Positions 1-8,670 of a stretch of DNA of 64,000 bases are shown piece after piece. Where the stretch lies: positions 806,001 through 870,000 of the forward strand of contig NZ_OZ251603.1 in assembly GCF_965243865.1 (NCBI RefSeq), given 5' to 3'. Origin of the DNA: Hyphomicrobium_A sp965243865. Lineage in GTDB: Bacteria; Pseudomonadota; Alphaproteobacteria; Rhizobiales; Hyphomicrobiaceae. The notes beneath the pieces were generated by a model that was given only the letters and a program-made list of their open reading frames with translations, had not been told where the DNA came from and searched no databases. Positions within the stretch are counted from its first letter, which is position 1. The number at the start of each line of letters is the position of its first letter. A program made the position numbers and the translations under genes.

Positions 1-1810
1 GGATCGCCCAATCCTCCTTCGCCTGCCCCGGAGCGAACACGACCCGTTCGGTGAGCTGCACGCGGCCTTCGGTGTTGACGTAGCTGCCGCTCTTCTCGGT
101 GTAGGCGGCACCCGGCAGGATCACGTCGGCGCGATGCGCGCCGCGGTCGCCATGGTGGCCCTGATAGATCACGAAGGCGCCCGGCGGCACGTCGATCTCA
201 TCGACACCGAGCAGATAGAGAACATCGAGCTTGCCGACAGCCGCAGCAGCGATCTGCCCCGCGGTGTCGAGACCGCCCTTGCCCGGCACTAGTCCGAGAT
301 CGAGCCCACCGACGCGCGATGCTGCGGTGTGCAGCACGTTCATCGGGTTCCAGCCTCCAACGTCCTTGCCCTCGATGGCGCTGAGCGCGATGCGCGACGC
401 CATGCCCAGGATCGCCGCGCCATCCGGCCGCGCAACCGCACCCGAGCCAACGATGATCAGCGGACGCTGCGCGCCCTTCAGTACCTCGGCGAACGAGTGC
501 TTGCCGTCCGCCACTTCCTGCAGCGTCTGGCCGCCCGCGCCCAGATAGTCATACTTGTAGGTCAGCGGTGCGGCTTCGCCGATCACGCCGACCTTGAGCC
601 CGCCTTGGCGCCAGCGCTTCAGGATGCGTGCATTGAGCACCGCTGCCTCGAGCCGCGGATTGGTGCCGACCAGCAGAATGGCATCGGCCTCGTCGATCCC
701 AGCGATCGTCGAATTGAAGAGATAGCTTGAGCGGCCCAGTGACGGGTCGAGCTTGGCGCCGTCCTGGCGGCAATCGATGTTCGCGACTTTGAGACGGCTC
801 GCCAGATCCTTGAAGGCGAACATCTCTTCGACGCTCGCAAGGTCACCGGCGAGGAAACCGATACGCTGAGGCGAAGCCTCTTTCAGCTTCTGCGCCGCCA
901 GCGCCAGGGCCTCGTCCCAGCTCGCCGGGCGCAGCCTGCCGGCTTCGCGCACATATGGCTGGTCGAGCCGCTGCATCCTGAGCCCATCGCACGCAAAGCG
1001 CGTCTTGTCGGAGATCCACTCCTCGTTCACGTCGTCGTTGTTGCGCGGAAGCACACGCAGCACTGCCTTGCCGCGTGAATCAACGCGGATCGCCGACCCC
1101 AGCGCATCCATCACGTCGATCGACTCTGTCTTATCCAGTTCCCACGGCCGCGCGATAAACGACCACGGCCGATGCGTCAGCGCGCCGACCGGACACAGGT
1201 CGTTCACGTTCGCGCTCATCTCCGAAAGGATGCCGCGATCGAGATAGGTGGTGATCTCCATGTCCTCGCCGCGGCTGATCGCGCCGAGCTCTTCCACGCC
1301 CGCAACCTCCGTCATGAAGCGGACGCAGCGCGTGCAATGGATGCAGCGGTTCATGAAGGTCTTGATCAGCGGGCCGATGTACTTCTCTTCCACCGCCCGC
1401 TTGTTCTCGCTGTAGCGCGAGCCGCCGACTCCGTAGGCCATCGCCTGGTCTTGCAGGTCGCACTCGCCGCCCTGGTCGCAGATCGGACAATCGAGCGGAT
1501 GATTGATCAGCAGGAATTCCATGACGCCTTCGCGCGCGGCCTTCACCATCGGGCTGGCGGTCAGCACCTTGCGCGGCGCGCCATCCTTGTTCGGCGGCAG
1601 GTCCGTCACGCCCATGGCGCACGATGCGATCGGCTTCGGAATCCCCTCCACCTCAACGAGGCACATGCGGCAGTTGCCGGCGATCGACAGGCGCTCGTGA
1701 TAGCAGAAGCGCGGGATCTCGACGCCCGCCATCTCGCAAGCCTGCAGGATCGTCGTCCCGGGCTCGACCTCGATTTGCTTGCCGTCGATGATGATTGGCT
1801 TCGTCGTCAT
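1..1810 (-). CDS. nuoG: NADH-quinone oxidoreductase subunit G, 3' end cut by window edge
   Basis: Large peripheral-arm iron-sulfur subunit of respiratory complex I, passing electrons from NuoF/NuoE towards ubiquinone at the cytoplasmic face of the inner membrane. The reading frame is open from an ATG at 1810 to the window edge, giving 603 residues; the family is usually near 690, so the C-terminus is missing. Visible ligands are the N-terminal [2Fe-2S] cysteines (CYHERLSIAGNCRMC), the His/Cys cluster region (HPLDCPICDQGGEC) and a CIHCTRC [4Fe-4S] motif, followed by a molybdopterin-oxidoreductase-like region. A TAGGATT sequence precedes the ATG. It is the last gene of the nuoA-G group in view; nuoH and later genes would lie beyond position 1. 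Confidence 0.97.
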   Translation of the reverse strand, partial: MTTKPIIIDGKQIEVEPGTTILQACEMAGVEIPRFCYHERLSIAGNCRMCLVEVEGIPKPIASCAMGVTDLPPNKDGAPRKVLTASPMVKAAREGVMEFLLINHPLDCPICDQGGECDLQDQAMAYGVGGSRYSENKRAVEEKYIGPLIKTFMNRCIHCTRCVRFMTEVAGVEELGAISRGEDMEITTYLDRGILSEMSANVNDLCPVGALTHRPWSFIARPWELDKTESIDVMDALGSAIRVDSRGKAVLRVLPRNNDDVNEEWISDKTRFACDGLRMQRLDQPYVREAGRLRPASWDEALALAAQKLKEASPQRIGFLAGDLASVEEMFAFKDLASRLKVANIDCRQDGAKLDPSLGRSSYLFNSTIAGIDEADAILLVGTNPRLEAAVLNARILKRWRQGGLKVGVIGEAAPLTYKYDYLGAGGQTLQEVADGKHSFAEVLKGAQRPLIIVGSGAVARPDGAAILGMASRIALSAIEGKDVGGWNPMNVLHTAASRVGGLDLGLVPGKGGLDTAGQIAAAAVGKLDVLYLLGVDEIDVPPGAFVIYQGHHGDRGAHRADVILPGAAYTEKSGSYVNTEGRVQLTERVVFAPGQAKEDWAI

Positions 1811-1832
1811 GTAATCCTACCCGGTCAGCCCG

Positions 1833-2084
1833 TCACCGCGTTGCGATGGCGAGCACGGCGAGCCCCCCGATGAACAGGCCGAGCGACACCCAGCCCTTGG
1901 CGTATGGCGACAGCGGAACCCCCGCCCAGCGCTGCGCGATCCACACGCCGCCGCCATAGCCGAGCAGCGCACCGATCACAGCCCCGACCCCGCCGAGAAT
2001 GAGATAGCCGACCGCACCTACCACCAGCGCCCCGACGACAGCCGGGAGCGTGAACGATGCAATGATCAGCGCCAATAGGTCCAC
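1833..2084 (-). CDS. small glycine-rich membrane protein between nuoF and nuoG
   Basis: Predicted 83-residue integral membrane protein of unknown function, starting at a GTG at 2084. About three hydrophobic segments are visible (residues 3-20, 22-42 with many glycines, and 62-80) and no cofactor motif. It starts 13 bases after the nuoF stop and ends 22 bases before the nuoG start, so it is almost certainly co-transcribed with complex I. The spacing and the absence of any competing frame support a real gene, but nothing in the sequence shows whether it acts on complex I or is a passenger. Confidence 0.7.
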   Translation of the reverse strand: MDLLALIIASFTLPAVVGALVVGAVGYLILGGVGAVIGALLGYGGGVWIAQRWAGVPLSPYAKGWVSLGLFIGGLAVLAIATR

Positions 2085-2097
2085 GTCTTCGTCCTAA

Positions 2098-3381
2098 TTA
2101 CTCGGCAGCTTCTTTGACTGCCGCGCGTCTGGCTTCGATGCGCTCTTCGATCACATGCCTGTAGTTGCGCAGCAGGCCCTGTACCGGCCACGCCGCTGCA
2201 TCACCGAGCGCACAGATCGTGTGACCCTCGACCTGCTTCGTCACGTTGTAGAGAAGATCGATCTCGCGCAGTTCCGCTTCCCCGCGCTGCATCCGCTCCA
2301 GCACGCGGAACATCCAGCCCGTGCCCTCGCGACATGGCGTGCACTGGCCGCAGCTCTCGTGCTTGTAGAAATAGGCGATGCGCGTGATCGCTTTGATGAT
2401 GTCGGTGGACTTGTCCATGACGATCACCGCCGCCGTGCCCAGGCCCGACTTCAGCTTCACCAGCGCATCGAAATCCATCGTCAGGTCGTTGCACTGCTCG
2501 GCCGGGATCATCGGCATCGACGAGCCGCCGGGGATGGCACACATGAGGTTGTCCCAGCCGCCGCGCACGCCGCCGCAATGCTTGTCGATCAGCTCGCGCA
2601 GCGGAATGCCCATCTCCTCCTCGACCACGCACGGATTGTTCACGTGGCCGGAGATCTGGAACAGCTTGGTGCCCGTGTTGTTCGGCTTGCCGAGCGAGGC
2701 GAACCACGCGCCGCCGCGGCGCAGGATGTCGCCCACCACGGCGATGCTCTCGACGTTGTTCACCGTCGTCGGTGCACCATAAAGACCGACGTTGGCCGGG
2801 AACGGCGGCTTCAGCCGCGGCATCCCTTTCTTGCCTTCGATCGACTCGATCAGCGCCGTCTCCTCGCCGCAGATATAGGCACCTGCGCCGTGATGGATGA
2901 CGATGTCGAAGTCCCAGCCGTGGACGTTGTCCTTGCCGATCAACTTGGCGTCGTAGGCCTCATCGACCGCCGCCTGTAGCCGCTCCCGCTCGCGGATGAA
3001 CTCGCCGCGGATGTAAATGAAGCACGTGTGCGCCCGCATCGCGAACGAGGCGAGCAGCGCCCCCTCGATCAGCAGGTGCGGGTCGTGCCGCATGATCTCG
3101 CGGTCTTTGCACGAGCCGGGCTCCGACTCATCGCCGTTGATGACGAGATAAGACGGCCGCGCATCGTTCTTCGGCATGAACGACCACTTGAGGCCCGTGG
3201 GGAAGCCGGCGCCGCCGCGCCCGCGCAACCCCGACGTCTTCATCTCATTAATGATCCAGTCGTGGCCGTTCTCGATGAAGCCTTTGGTTCCGTCCCATGC
3301 GCCGCGCGCACGCGCCGCCGGCAGCCGCCAGTCATGGAAGCCGTAGAGGTTACGGAAGATCCGGTCTTTGTCCTGCAGCAT
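2098..3381 (-). CDS. nuoF: NADH-quinone oxidoreductase subunit F
   Basis: FMN- and NADH-binding subunit of complex I, where NADH is oxidised. The 427-residue length is normal for the family. The nucleotide-binding glycine-rich stretch GRGGAGFPTG is at residues 54-63, an ICGEE segment typical of the FMN site lies mid-protein, and the [4Fe-4S] N3 ligands are seen as SCGQCTPC near residue 345 plus a downstream TICALG cysteine. A GAGAGGAC ribosome-binding site precedes the ATG. It starts 13 bases after the nuoE stop. Confidence 0.98.
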   Translation of the reverse strand: MLQDKDRIFRNLYGFHDWRLPAARARGAWDGTKGFIENGHDWIINEMKTSGLRGRGGAGFPTGLKWSFMPKNDARPSYLVINGDESEPGSCKDREIMRHDPHLLIEGALLASFAMRAHTCFIYIRGEFIRERERLQAAVDEAYDAKLIGKDNVHGWDFDIVIHHGAGAYICGEETALIESIEGKKGMPRLKPPFPANVGLYGAPTTVNNVESIAVVGDILRRGGAWFASLGKPNNTGTKLFQISGHVNNPCVVEEEMGIPLRELIDKHCGGVRGGWDNLMCAIPGGSSMPMIPAEQCNDLTMDFDALVKLKSGLGTAAVIVMDKSTDIIKAITRIAYFYKHESCGQCTPCREGTGWMFRVLERMQRGEAELREIDLLYNVTKQVEGHTICALGDAAAWPVQGLLRNYRHVIEERIEARRAAVKEAAE

Positions 3382-3394
3382 CGCAGTCCTCTCC

Positions 3395-4018
3395 TCAGAC
3401 CTTTTCCGCTTTCAGCGTCGGATCGGCCAGCAGCGTCGTCGGACCGCCGGCGGGGCACGACGTCTGCCGGCCCGTCTGCGAACCGGGCTTCAGCGGACGG
3501 CCCTTCTCCAGATCCTGCAGGATCTTCGCGAACAGCTCCGGATCGAGATCCTCGTAAGTGTCCTTGCCGATTTGCACGACTGGCGCATTGGCGCAGCAGC
3601 CGAGGCACTCGACCTCTTCCCACGAAAAATCGCCGTCCTTCGACAACTCGTGCGGATGCTCGGCGATGTGTTCCTTGCACATCTCGATGATCGCATCCGA
3701 TCCGCGCAGCATGCACGGCGTCGTGCCACAAACCTGCAGATGGGCCTTCTTGCCCACCGGAGCAAGCTGGAACATCGTGTAGAAAGTCGCGATCTCGAGG
3801 GCCCGGATATAGGCCATGCCCAGCATGTCGGCGATGGCGCGGATGGCGGGCTCGGTCGTCCAGCCTTCCTGCTCCTGGGCGCGCCACAACAGCGCAATCA
3901 CCGCGGATGCCTCTTTTCCGGCGGGATATTTGGCGATCTCACGCTGCGCCCAGGCCCGGTTTTCCGGCGTGAAAGCGAAACTCAGCGGCTGCTCTGGATA
4001 TAAGCGGCGGACTGCCAA
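3395..4018 (-). CDS. nuoE: NADH-quinone oxidoreductase subunit E
   Basis: [2Fe-2S] thioredoxin-like subunit of complex I that sits beside NuoF. The cluster ligands are visible as a C-x4-C pair (VCGTTPC) and a C-x3-C pair (CLGCC). An upstream ATG at 4117 would give 240 residues, but its first 33 residues look unlike the family. A TTG at 4018 has a GAGAGG ribosome-binding site 8 bases upstream and gives the usual N-terminus (AVRRLYPEQP), so I place the start there (207 residues). The region 4019-4188 before it then holds no gene. Confidence 0.93.
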   Translation of the reverse strand: MAVRRLYPEQPLSFAFTPENRAWAQREIAKYPAGKEASAVIALLWRAQEQEGWTTEPAIRAIADMLGMAYIRALEIATFYTMFQLAPVGKKAHLQVCGTTPCMLRGSDAIIEMCKEHIAEHPHELSKDGDFSWEEVECLGCCANAPVVQIGKDTYEDLDPELFAKILQDLEKGRPLKPGSQTGRQTSCPAGGPTTLLADPTLKAEKV

Positions 4019-4188
4019 GGCGGGAACCTCTCGGGAGCTTTCAGCGGGCGCCCGCGGAGGAGGCCCGGATCGGTTCTGCTCGGCGAGCAGTCTCGCCGAT
4101 ATTGTCGCAGCGCACAATCACCCGTTCACTACGTCTAACGCAAACGTAACGCAAGCGCGCGCGGGCGCGCACCTTGATTGACGTCAAC

Positions 4189-4539
4189 TCAGCTGACACC
4201 CGGTATCGCACCCGCCCACGCTCCAGCGAGAAGCAGCGCGGCCAAAGGCGCAAAGAACAGCGATGTTTGCGAAGCGACGCGCAGGAAGCCGCTCCAGAAA
4301 ATCGCAAGTCCGACACCGAAGATCAGGATTACGACACCACCGTCCATCGGCCCGCGCACGAGCGCGAACGCGACACCGGCGGCAATCGAAGAAAGTGCGA
4401 TGAGAAGTGTCAGCGTCGGCAGCCGCTCCTGCGCCTCGCCCAGTGGCCAGCCTGCCCGTTCCGCGACCGGACGATAGAGCGCGAGCGACAGCCCCCACCC
4501 GATCGCGCCAATCGCCAGAAAGAACATCAGATCGATCAT
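4189..4539 (-). CDS. membrane protein of unknown function between nuoD and nuoE
   Basis: 116-residue protein with about four hydrophobic segments (around residues 3-22, 42-62, 66-85 and 92-112). Polar loops are short and no cofactor or catalytic motif is visible. It begins 3 bases after the nuoD stop, so it is translationally close to nuoD and very likely in the complex I operon. I do not recognise a named family. A role in membrane-arm assembly is possible but unsupported. Confidence 0.7.
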   Translation of the reverse strand: MIDLMFFLAIGAIGWGLSLALYRPVAERAGWPLGEAQERLPTLTLLIALSSIAAGVAFALVRGPMDGGVVILIFGVGLAIFWSGFLRVASQTSLFFAPLAALLLAGAWAGAIPGVS

Positions 4540-4542
4540 GGC

Positions 4543-5733
4543 CTACCGGTCGATTTCGCCGAAAACGATGTCCAGCGAGCCGAGGATGGCCGACACGTCC
4601 GCCAGCATGTGGCCGCGGTTCATGTAGTCCATTGCCTGCAGATGCGGGAAGCCGGGCGCGCGGATCTTGCAGCGGTACGGCTTGTTCGACCCATCGGCGA
4701 CCAGATAGACGCCGAATTCGCCCTTCGGCGCCTCGACGGCGGCGTAGACCTCGGCCGCGGGCACGTGGAAGCCCTCGGTGTAGAGCTTGAAGTGATGGAT
4801 CAGCGCCTCCATCGAGCGCTTCATGTCACCGCGGCGCGGCGGCACCACCTTCTTGTCGGCAGCCGTCACCGGACCTTGCCCCTCGGGCGAGCGCAGCTTG
4901 TCGCAGCACTGCTGCATGATTTTCAGCGACTGGCGCATCTCGGCCATGCGCACGAGATAGCGGTCGTAGCAGTCGCCATTCTTGCCGATCGGAATATCGA
5001 AATCGAGCTCTGAGTAGCACTCGTATGGCTGCGCCTTGCGCAGATCCCAGGCAGCCCCCGAGCCGCGCACCATCACGCCCGAGAAGCCCCAGTCGAAGCA
5101 CTCTTTGAGGCTGACGACGCCGATGTCGACGTTGCGCTGCTTGAAGATGCGGTTGCCCGTCAGCAGCGTCTCGATGTCGTCGAGCACTTTCGGGTGCGTG
5201 ACGCAGAACTCGGCGATGTCGTCGATCAGCTCCGGCGGCAGATCCTGATGCACGCCGCCGATGCGGAAATACTTCGCGTGCATCCGGCTTCCCGAGGCCC
5301 GCTCGTAGAACACCATCAGCTTTTCGCGCTCTTCAAAGCCCCACAGCGGCGGGGTCAGCGCGCCGACGTCCATGGCCTGCGTCGTCACGTTGAGAAGATG
5401 CGACAGCAGCCGTCCGATTTCCGAATAGAGCACGCGGATCAGCTGGGCGCGCTTTGGCACTTCCAGGCCCAACAGCTTCTCTGCCGCCATGCAGAAAGCG
5501 TGCTCCTGGTTCATCGGCGCCACGTAATCGAGGCGGTCGAAGTAGCCGATGGCCTGCAGATACGTCTTGTGCTCGATCAGCTTCTCGGTGCCCCGGTGCA
5601 ACAGCCCGATGTGCGGATCGACCCGCTCAACCACCTCGCCGTCCAATTCCAGCACCAGGCGCAGCACGCCATGCGCCGCCGGATGCTGCGGACCGAAGTT
5701 GATGTTGAATTGGCGGATGTCTGTTTCGGCCAT
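4543..5733 (-). CDS. nuoD: NADH-quinone oxidoreductase subunit D
   Basis: 49-kDa subunit of complex I; with NuoB it forms the quinone-binding chamber. The frame stays open upstream to 5832, but the family N-terminus (MAETDIRQFNINFGPQHPAAHG) begins at the ATG at 5733, giving 396 residues, the usual length. Diagnostic segments include GPQHPAAHG, HIGLLHRGTEKL and the C-terminal end ILGSLDIVFGEIDR. It follows a thioesterase gene with a 32-base gap and is followed 3 bases later by a small membrane protein. Confidence 0.97.
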   Translation of the reverse strand: MAETDIRQFNINFGPQHPAAHGVLRLVLELDGEVVERVDPHIGLLHRGTEKLIEHKTYLQAIGYFDRLDYVAPMNQEHAFCMAAEKLLGLEVPKRAQLIRVLYSEIGRLLSHLLNVTTQAMDVGALTPPLWGFEEREKLMVFYERASGSRMHAKYFRIGGVHQDLPPELIDDIAEFCVTHPKVLDDIETLLTGNRIFKQRNVDIGVVSLKECFDWGFSGVMVRGSGAAWDLRKAQPYECYSELDFDIPIGKNGDCYDRYLVRMAEMRQSLKIMQQCCDKLRSPEGQGPVTAADKKVVPPRRGDMKRSMEALIHHFKLYTEGFHVPAAEVYAAVEAPKGEFGVYLVADGSNKPYRCKIRAPGFPHLQAMDYMNRGHMLADVSAILGSLDIVFGEIDR

Positions 5734-5765
5734 TTTCTCAACCGTAGAAGAATTTGAAAACCGTT

Positions 5766-6203
5766 CTAACCAATCGGCGCCACACGCGCCAGCTTGGCCT
5801 TTTCGTTCACGCGCGCGACGAAACGCGCCCACGGCACGATCATGCGCTCGTGCCGCCCCTCGCCGATCATGTCGATCCCGTCATGCGCCCTGACGTGGAA
5901 GACAACGCGCCGCCCGGTGATGCCCGTGCATTCCGCATCCACTGTGACAGTCTGCCCCGGCACCGTCGCCGCCGAGTGCGACACGTCGATGTGCACACCC
6001 AGGCTCCCCTCGCCCTCGTCGAGGTGCGGCGCCAGCACCTTGAGGCACGCCCACTCCATCAGGCCCACCATGAAGCCCGTGGCGAACACGGTCGGCATCT
6101 CGCGGAACTCCGGCGCCTCGGGATAAAGATGCGGCACAGTCTTTTCGGCCGGAATTCGAAACGAGAACTGCCCCTTGTCGCCGACCTTCAGCGTGTCCTT
6201 CAT
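5766..6203 (-). CDS. hot-dog fold acyl-CoA thioesterase, FlK-like
   Basis: 145-residue single hot-dog protein predicted to hydrolyse a small acyl-CoA. The catalytic triad of fluoroacetyl-CoA thioesterase FlK (Thr42, Glu50, His76) is present at exactly the same residue numbers: T42 in FATGF, E50 in LMEWAC, H76 in DVSHSA. The residue equivalent to the FlK Phe36 gate is Met36, so fluoroacetyl-CoA specificity is doubtful; many bacteria have FlK-like homologues of unknown substrate. The start overlaps the stop of the upstream gene by 4 bases (ATGA), and nuoD follows after 32 bases, so it is part of the nuo operon. Confidence 0.85.
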   Translation of the reverse strand: MKDTLKVGDKGQFSFRIPAEKTVPHLYPEAPEFREMPTVFATGFMVGLMEWACLKVLAPHLDEGEGSLGVHIDVSHSAATVPGQTVTVDAECTGITGRRVVFHVRAHDGIDMIGEGRHERMIVPWARFVARVNEKAKLARVAPIG

Positions 6204-6628
6204 GGCGTCTCCTCGCTCGCGGCTTCACCGAGCTTTCCGGCGGCCACGTAGTTTATGCTTACGTTGTAGAAGCTGAGGATCGACTCGCCCGCCTCGAGCC
6301 CCTCCGCGATCTGCTTCTCCACCTTATGAAAAGGATAGACTGCATCGCTATTGGCGAAGAGCACAATGAGCGCCCCGTTCTCGTCCTCCGACCAGTCGGC
6401 ACCCGGCACCGCCTCGATGATGGCTTCACCCAGATAGCAGCCGATCACGCCGACGAGCCCTCGCGCCGTTTCGGGCACCTGGGCGCGCTGGCGCTCGATA
6501 AACTCCTCGACGTAGGCAACGCTGTCGCCATCGAACCCCAGCGTCCTGCCGCTTGCATGAGCGAGCTCGCGAATGACCAGTTCGGCATTTGCCCGGATGA
6601 CTTCCAGCCGCTCTTCGCTCAACGCCAC
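6200..6628 (-). CDS. hypothetical cytoplasmic protein in the nuo operon
   Basis: 142-residue soluble acidic protein of unknown function. The frame is open to an ATG at 6679, but that start would overlap the upstream gene by 47 bases. A GTG at 6628 has GGAG 7 bases upstream and lies 4 bases past the upstream stop, so I prefer it. Visible features are a helical N-terminus, a GxIGCYLGE stretch and a VYPFHKVEK segment near the C-terminus; I see no catalytic pattern. It overlaps the thioesterase start by 4 bases, which indicates coupled translation. Confidence 0.7.
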   Translation of the reverse strand: MALSEERLEVIRANAELVIRELAHASGRTLGFDGDSVAYVEEFIERQRAQVPETARGLVGVIGCYLGEAIIEAVPGADWSEDENGALIVLFANSDAVYPFHKVEKQIAEGLEAGESILSFYNVSINYVAAGKLGEAASEETP

Positions 6629-6632
6629 GGCG

Positions 6633-7013
6633 TCACTCCGGCAGCCTGAGGCGCACCCACTGCCCAGCGTATGCAGCAACCACGAGCGGCACCGCCAGCA
6701 GGGCGAACGTAAAAAGTCCCATCGGCCACAAGCCGGCGCTCACGTCTGCGGCAGCTAGACCGAGCAGAACCGCCCACACCGCCTGCGCGCCAGCGATTAC
6801 CAGCCCCCAGCGCCAGGGATGCTCGGGGAAGCCGAGACCAAGCAGAAATGCGGTGCCGAGCATCAGCGGATAGCCGATCATCCAGTATTTCGGATCGTCC
6901 CAGGCTTCGCGCCGCTCACCCAGCAGCCGCACCAGATCCCAGCTCAGCACGCCGCATACGACGGCGATCAATGCCGGAACGATGCCTGAAATGTCGGGAC
7001 CGGAGCGTGCCAC
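6633..7013 (-). CDS. membrane protein of unknown function between nuoC and nuoD
   Basis: 126-residue protein with four probable transmembrane segments (about residues 10-30, 47-61, 68-88 and 98-116) and a charged loop between the first two (ERREAWDDPKYW). It starts 24 bases after nuoC and is followed within 4 bases by the next gene, so it is probably expressed with complex I. I recognise no family. Confidence 0.7.
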   Translation of the reverse strand: MARSGPDISGIVPALIAVVCGVLSWDLVRLLGERREAWDDPKYWMIGYPLMLGTAFLLGLGFPEHPWRWGLVIAGAQAVWAVLLGLAAADVSAGLWPMGLFTFALLAVPLVVAAYAGQWVRLRLPE

Positions 7014-7037
7014 GCCTCACCTCCGCACGAAAGCGCT

Positions 7038-7655
7038 TCAGGCCCTGCCCGATGGACCGGACGCCTTTTCATCGCCCGGCAGCACGTAGTTCGTGCCTTC
7101 CCACGGCGATTCGAAATCGAACGAGCGGAATTCCTGCGCCAGCTCGACCGGCTCATAGACGACGCGCTTCTGAGCTTCGTCGTAGCGAACCTCGACGTAG
7201 CCGGTGAGCGGAAAGTCCTTGCGCAGCGGATGGCCCTGGAAGCCGTAGTCCGTCAACAGACGGCGCAGATCCGGATGCCCCGAGAACAGGATGCCATACA
7301 TGTCGTAGGCCTCACGCTCGAACCAGTTCGACGCCGGAAACACACCCACGGTCGACGGCACCGGCGTCGTCTCGTCGGTGGTCAGCTTCAGGCGGATGCG
7401 CTGATTGAGCCGCGGCGACAGCAAGTGGTAGACGACATCGAAGCGCTCGGCCCGCGCCGGCCAGTCGACGCCGCAAATGTCGATTAGCACCTCGAACTGG
7501 CACTGAGCATCATCGCGCAGCAATGTAAGCACCTCGACGATCTTGTCGCGGGCAATGTCCAGCGTCAGTTCGCCATGGGCAATGTGCGAGCCCACAACAG
7601 CTGCACCCAGCGCGCCCTTGCAGTGCGTTTCCAGTTGCTGAAGCTTCTCGCTCAT
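7038..7655 (-). CDS. nuoC: NADH-quinone oxidoreductase subunit C
   Basis: 30-kDa subunit of the complex I peripheral arm. At 205 residues it is the stand-alone alphaproteobacterial form, not the NuoCD fusion of enterobacteria. The signature segment FEREAYDMYGILFSGHPDLRR-LLTDYGFQGHPLRKDFP is clearly visible around residues 110-150. The start is the ATG at 7655. A secreted hypothetical protein gene lies between it and nuoB. Confidence 0.97.
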   Translation of the reverse strand: MSEKLQQLETHCKGALGAAVVGSHIAHGELTLDIARDKIVEVLTLLRDDAQCQFEVLIDICGVDWPARAERFDVVYHLLSPRLNQRIRLKLTTDETTPVPSTVGVFPASNWFEREAYDMYGILFSGHPDLRRLLTDYGFQGHPLRKDFPLTGYVEVRYDEAQKRVVYEPVELAQEFRSFDFESPWEGTNYVLPGDEKASGPSGRA

Positions 7656-7683
7656 CGCTGCATTCGCTTTCTAAGGTCGCTGC

Positions 7684-8094
7684 TCACGGCTTCTCGGACG
7701 TGCGTTTCAAGTCGGAGCAACCGGCCGTCGCTTCAGGTCCGCCCTCGATATAGCAGGCCGCGATGTGATCGGGACCCAGGATGCGCCCCTGCACCGAAGC
7801 TTTGCTCGCCGGCGAGGTCCAGGCGAATGACACGTTGTCGGGAAAGACGATCCCAAAGATATCCTTGTGACCGGCGTCGTAGTCGAAATAACCGCGGAAG
7901 CGCCGATCGGTCTGCTCGGTGATGTGCACGGTGCGCTCGCGCGTCCTCAGCCCAAACTTTTCGCCGATTGTGTCGTTCTTGCCCGACCACGTCCCGACCA
8001 TGTTCGGGATCTCATCGGCCAGGGCCCGGTCAGCGTTCGCGATGCAAACGATCGCACTCAGGATAGAGGCAAGGCCGAGCTTTGCGCGTTGCAT
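7684..8094 (-). CDS. exported hypothetical protein between nuoB and nuoC
   Basis: 136-residue protein with a Sec-type signal peptide (basic start, hydrophobic residues 7-20, cleavage likely after the ALA near residue 26). The mature part contains MVGTWSGKNDTIG and GYFDYD segments suggesting a small beta-rich fold, and three cysteines in the C-terminal third. I do not recognise a named family. It is in the same direction as, and tightly between, nuoB and nuoC. A periplasmic protein inside the complex I operon is unexpected. Confidence 0.7.
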   Translation of the reverse strand: MQRAKLGLASILSAIVCIANADRALADEIPNMVGTWSGKNDTIGEKFGLRTRERTVHITEQTDRRFRGYFDYDAGHKDIFGIVFPDNVSFAWTSPASKASVQGRILGPDHIAACYIEGGPEATAGCSDLKRTSEKP

Positions 8095-8112
8095 TGCATC
8101 TCCTCCGCGCCT

Positions 8113-8670
8113 TTAGCGCTCGATCGTGCCCGTGCGGCGGATCTTACGCTGCAGCAGCAGCACGCCATAGACCAGGGCTTCCGCAGTCGGTGGGCAGCCC
8201 GGCACGTAGATGTCGACCGGCACGATGCGGTCGCAGCCGCGCACCACCGCGTACGAATAATGGTAATAGCCGCCGCCGTTGGCGCACGATCCCATCGAGA
8301 TGACGTAACGCGGCTCCGGCATCTGGTCGTAGACCTTGCGCAGGGCCGGAGCCATCTTGTTGGTGAGCGTGCCGGCGACGATCATCACGTCCGACTGGCG
8401 CGGCGAAGCGCGCGGGGCAAAGCCGAAGCGCTCCAAGTCGTAACGCGGCATCGACGCCTGCATCATCTCGACGGCGCAGCAGGCAAGGCCGAACGTCATC
8501 CACATTAGCGAGCCGGTGCGCGCCCAGTTGATGAGATCGTCCGTCGTGGTGACGAGGAAGCCCTTGTCAGCGAGCTTGGAGGAAATCTGCGTGAAGCCCT
8601 CCTCGCCCGGCTTCACCAGAAACCCGCCCGAGCCGTCGAGCTCAGCCTTGGTCGGCGTGATCAATCCCAT
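8113..8670 (-). CDS. nuoB: NADH-quinone oxidoreductase subunit B
   Basis: Complex I subunit carrying the terminal [4Fe-4S] cluster N2 that reduces quinone. Ligand cysteines are visible as the adjacent CC pair (GLACCAVEMM), GSCANGG and VPGCPPTAEAL. The frame is open upstream, but the family start (MGLITPTKAEL) is the ATG at 8670, preceded by AAGGGAG and overlapping the nuoA end by 10 bases. Length is 185 residues, which is normal. Confidence 0.97.
   Translation of the reverse strand: MGLITPTKAELDGSGGFLVKPGEEGFTQISSKLADKGFLVTTTDDLINWARTGSLMWMTFGLACCAVEMMQASMPRYDLERFGFAPRASPRQSDVMIVAGTLTNKMAPALRKVYDQMPEPRYVISMGSCANGGGYYHYSYAVVRGCDRIVPVDIYVPGCPPTAEALVYGVLLLQRKIRRTGTIER

Noticed and set aside
4019..4117. 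N-terminal extension of NuoE to the ATG at 4117
   Set aside because: The extra residues lack family similarity, while the TTG at 4018 has a good ribosome-binding site and gives the normal NuoE N-terminus.
5766..6203. Reading the thioesterase as a fluoroacetate-resistance gene
   Set aside because: The triad matches FlK, but the fluorine-selective Phe36 is Met and no organofluorine genes are nearby.
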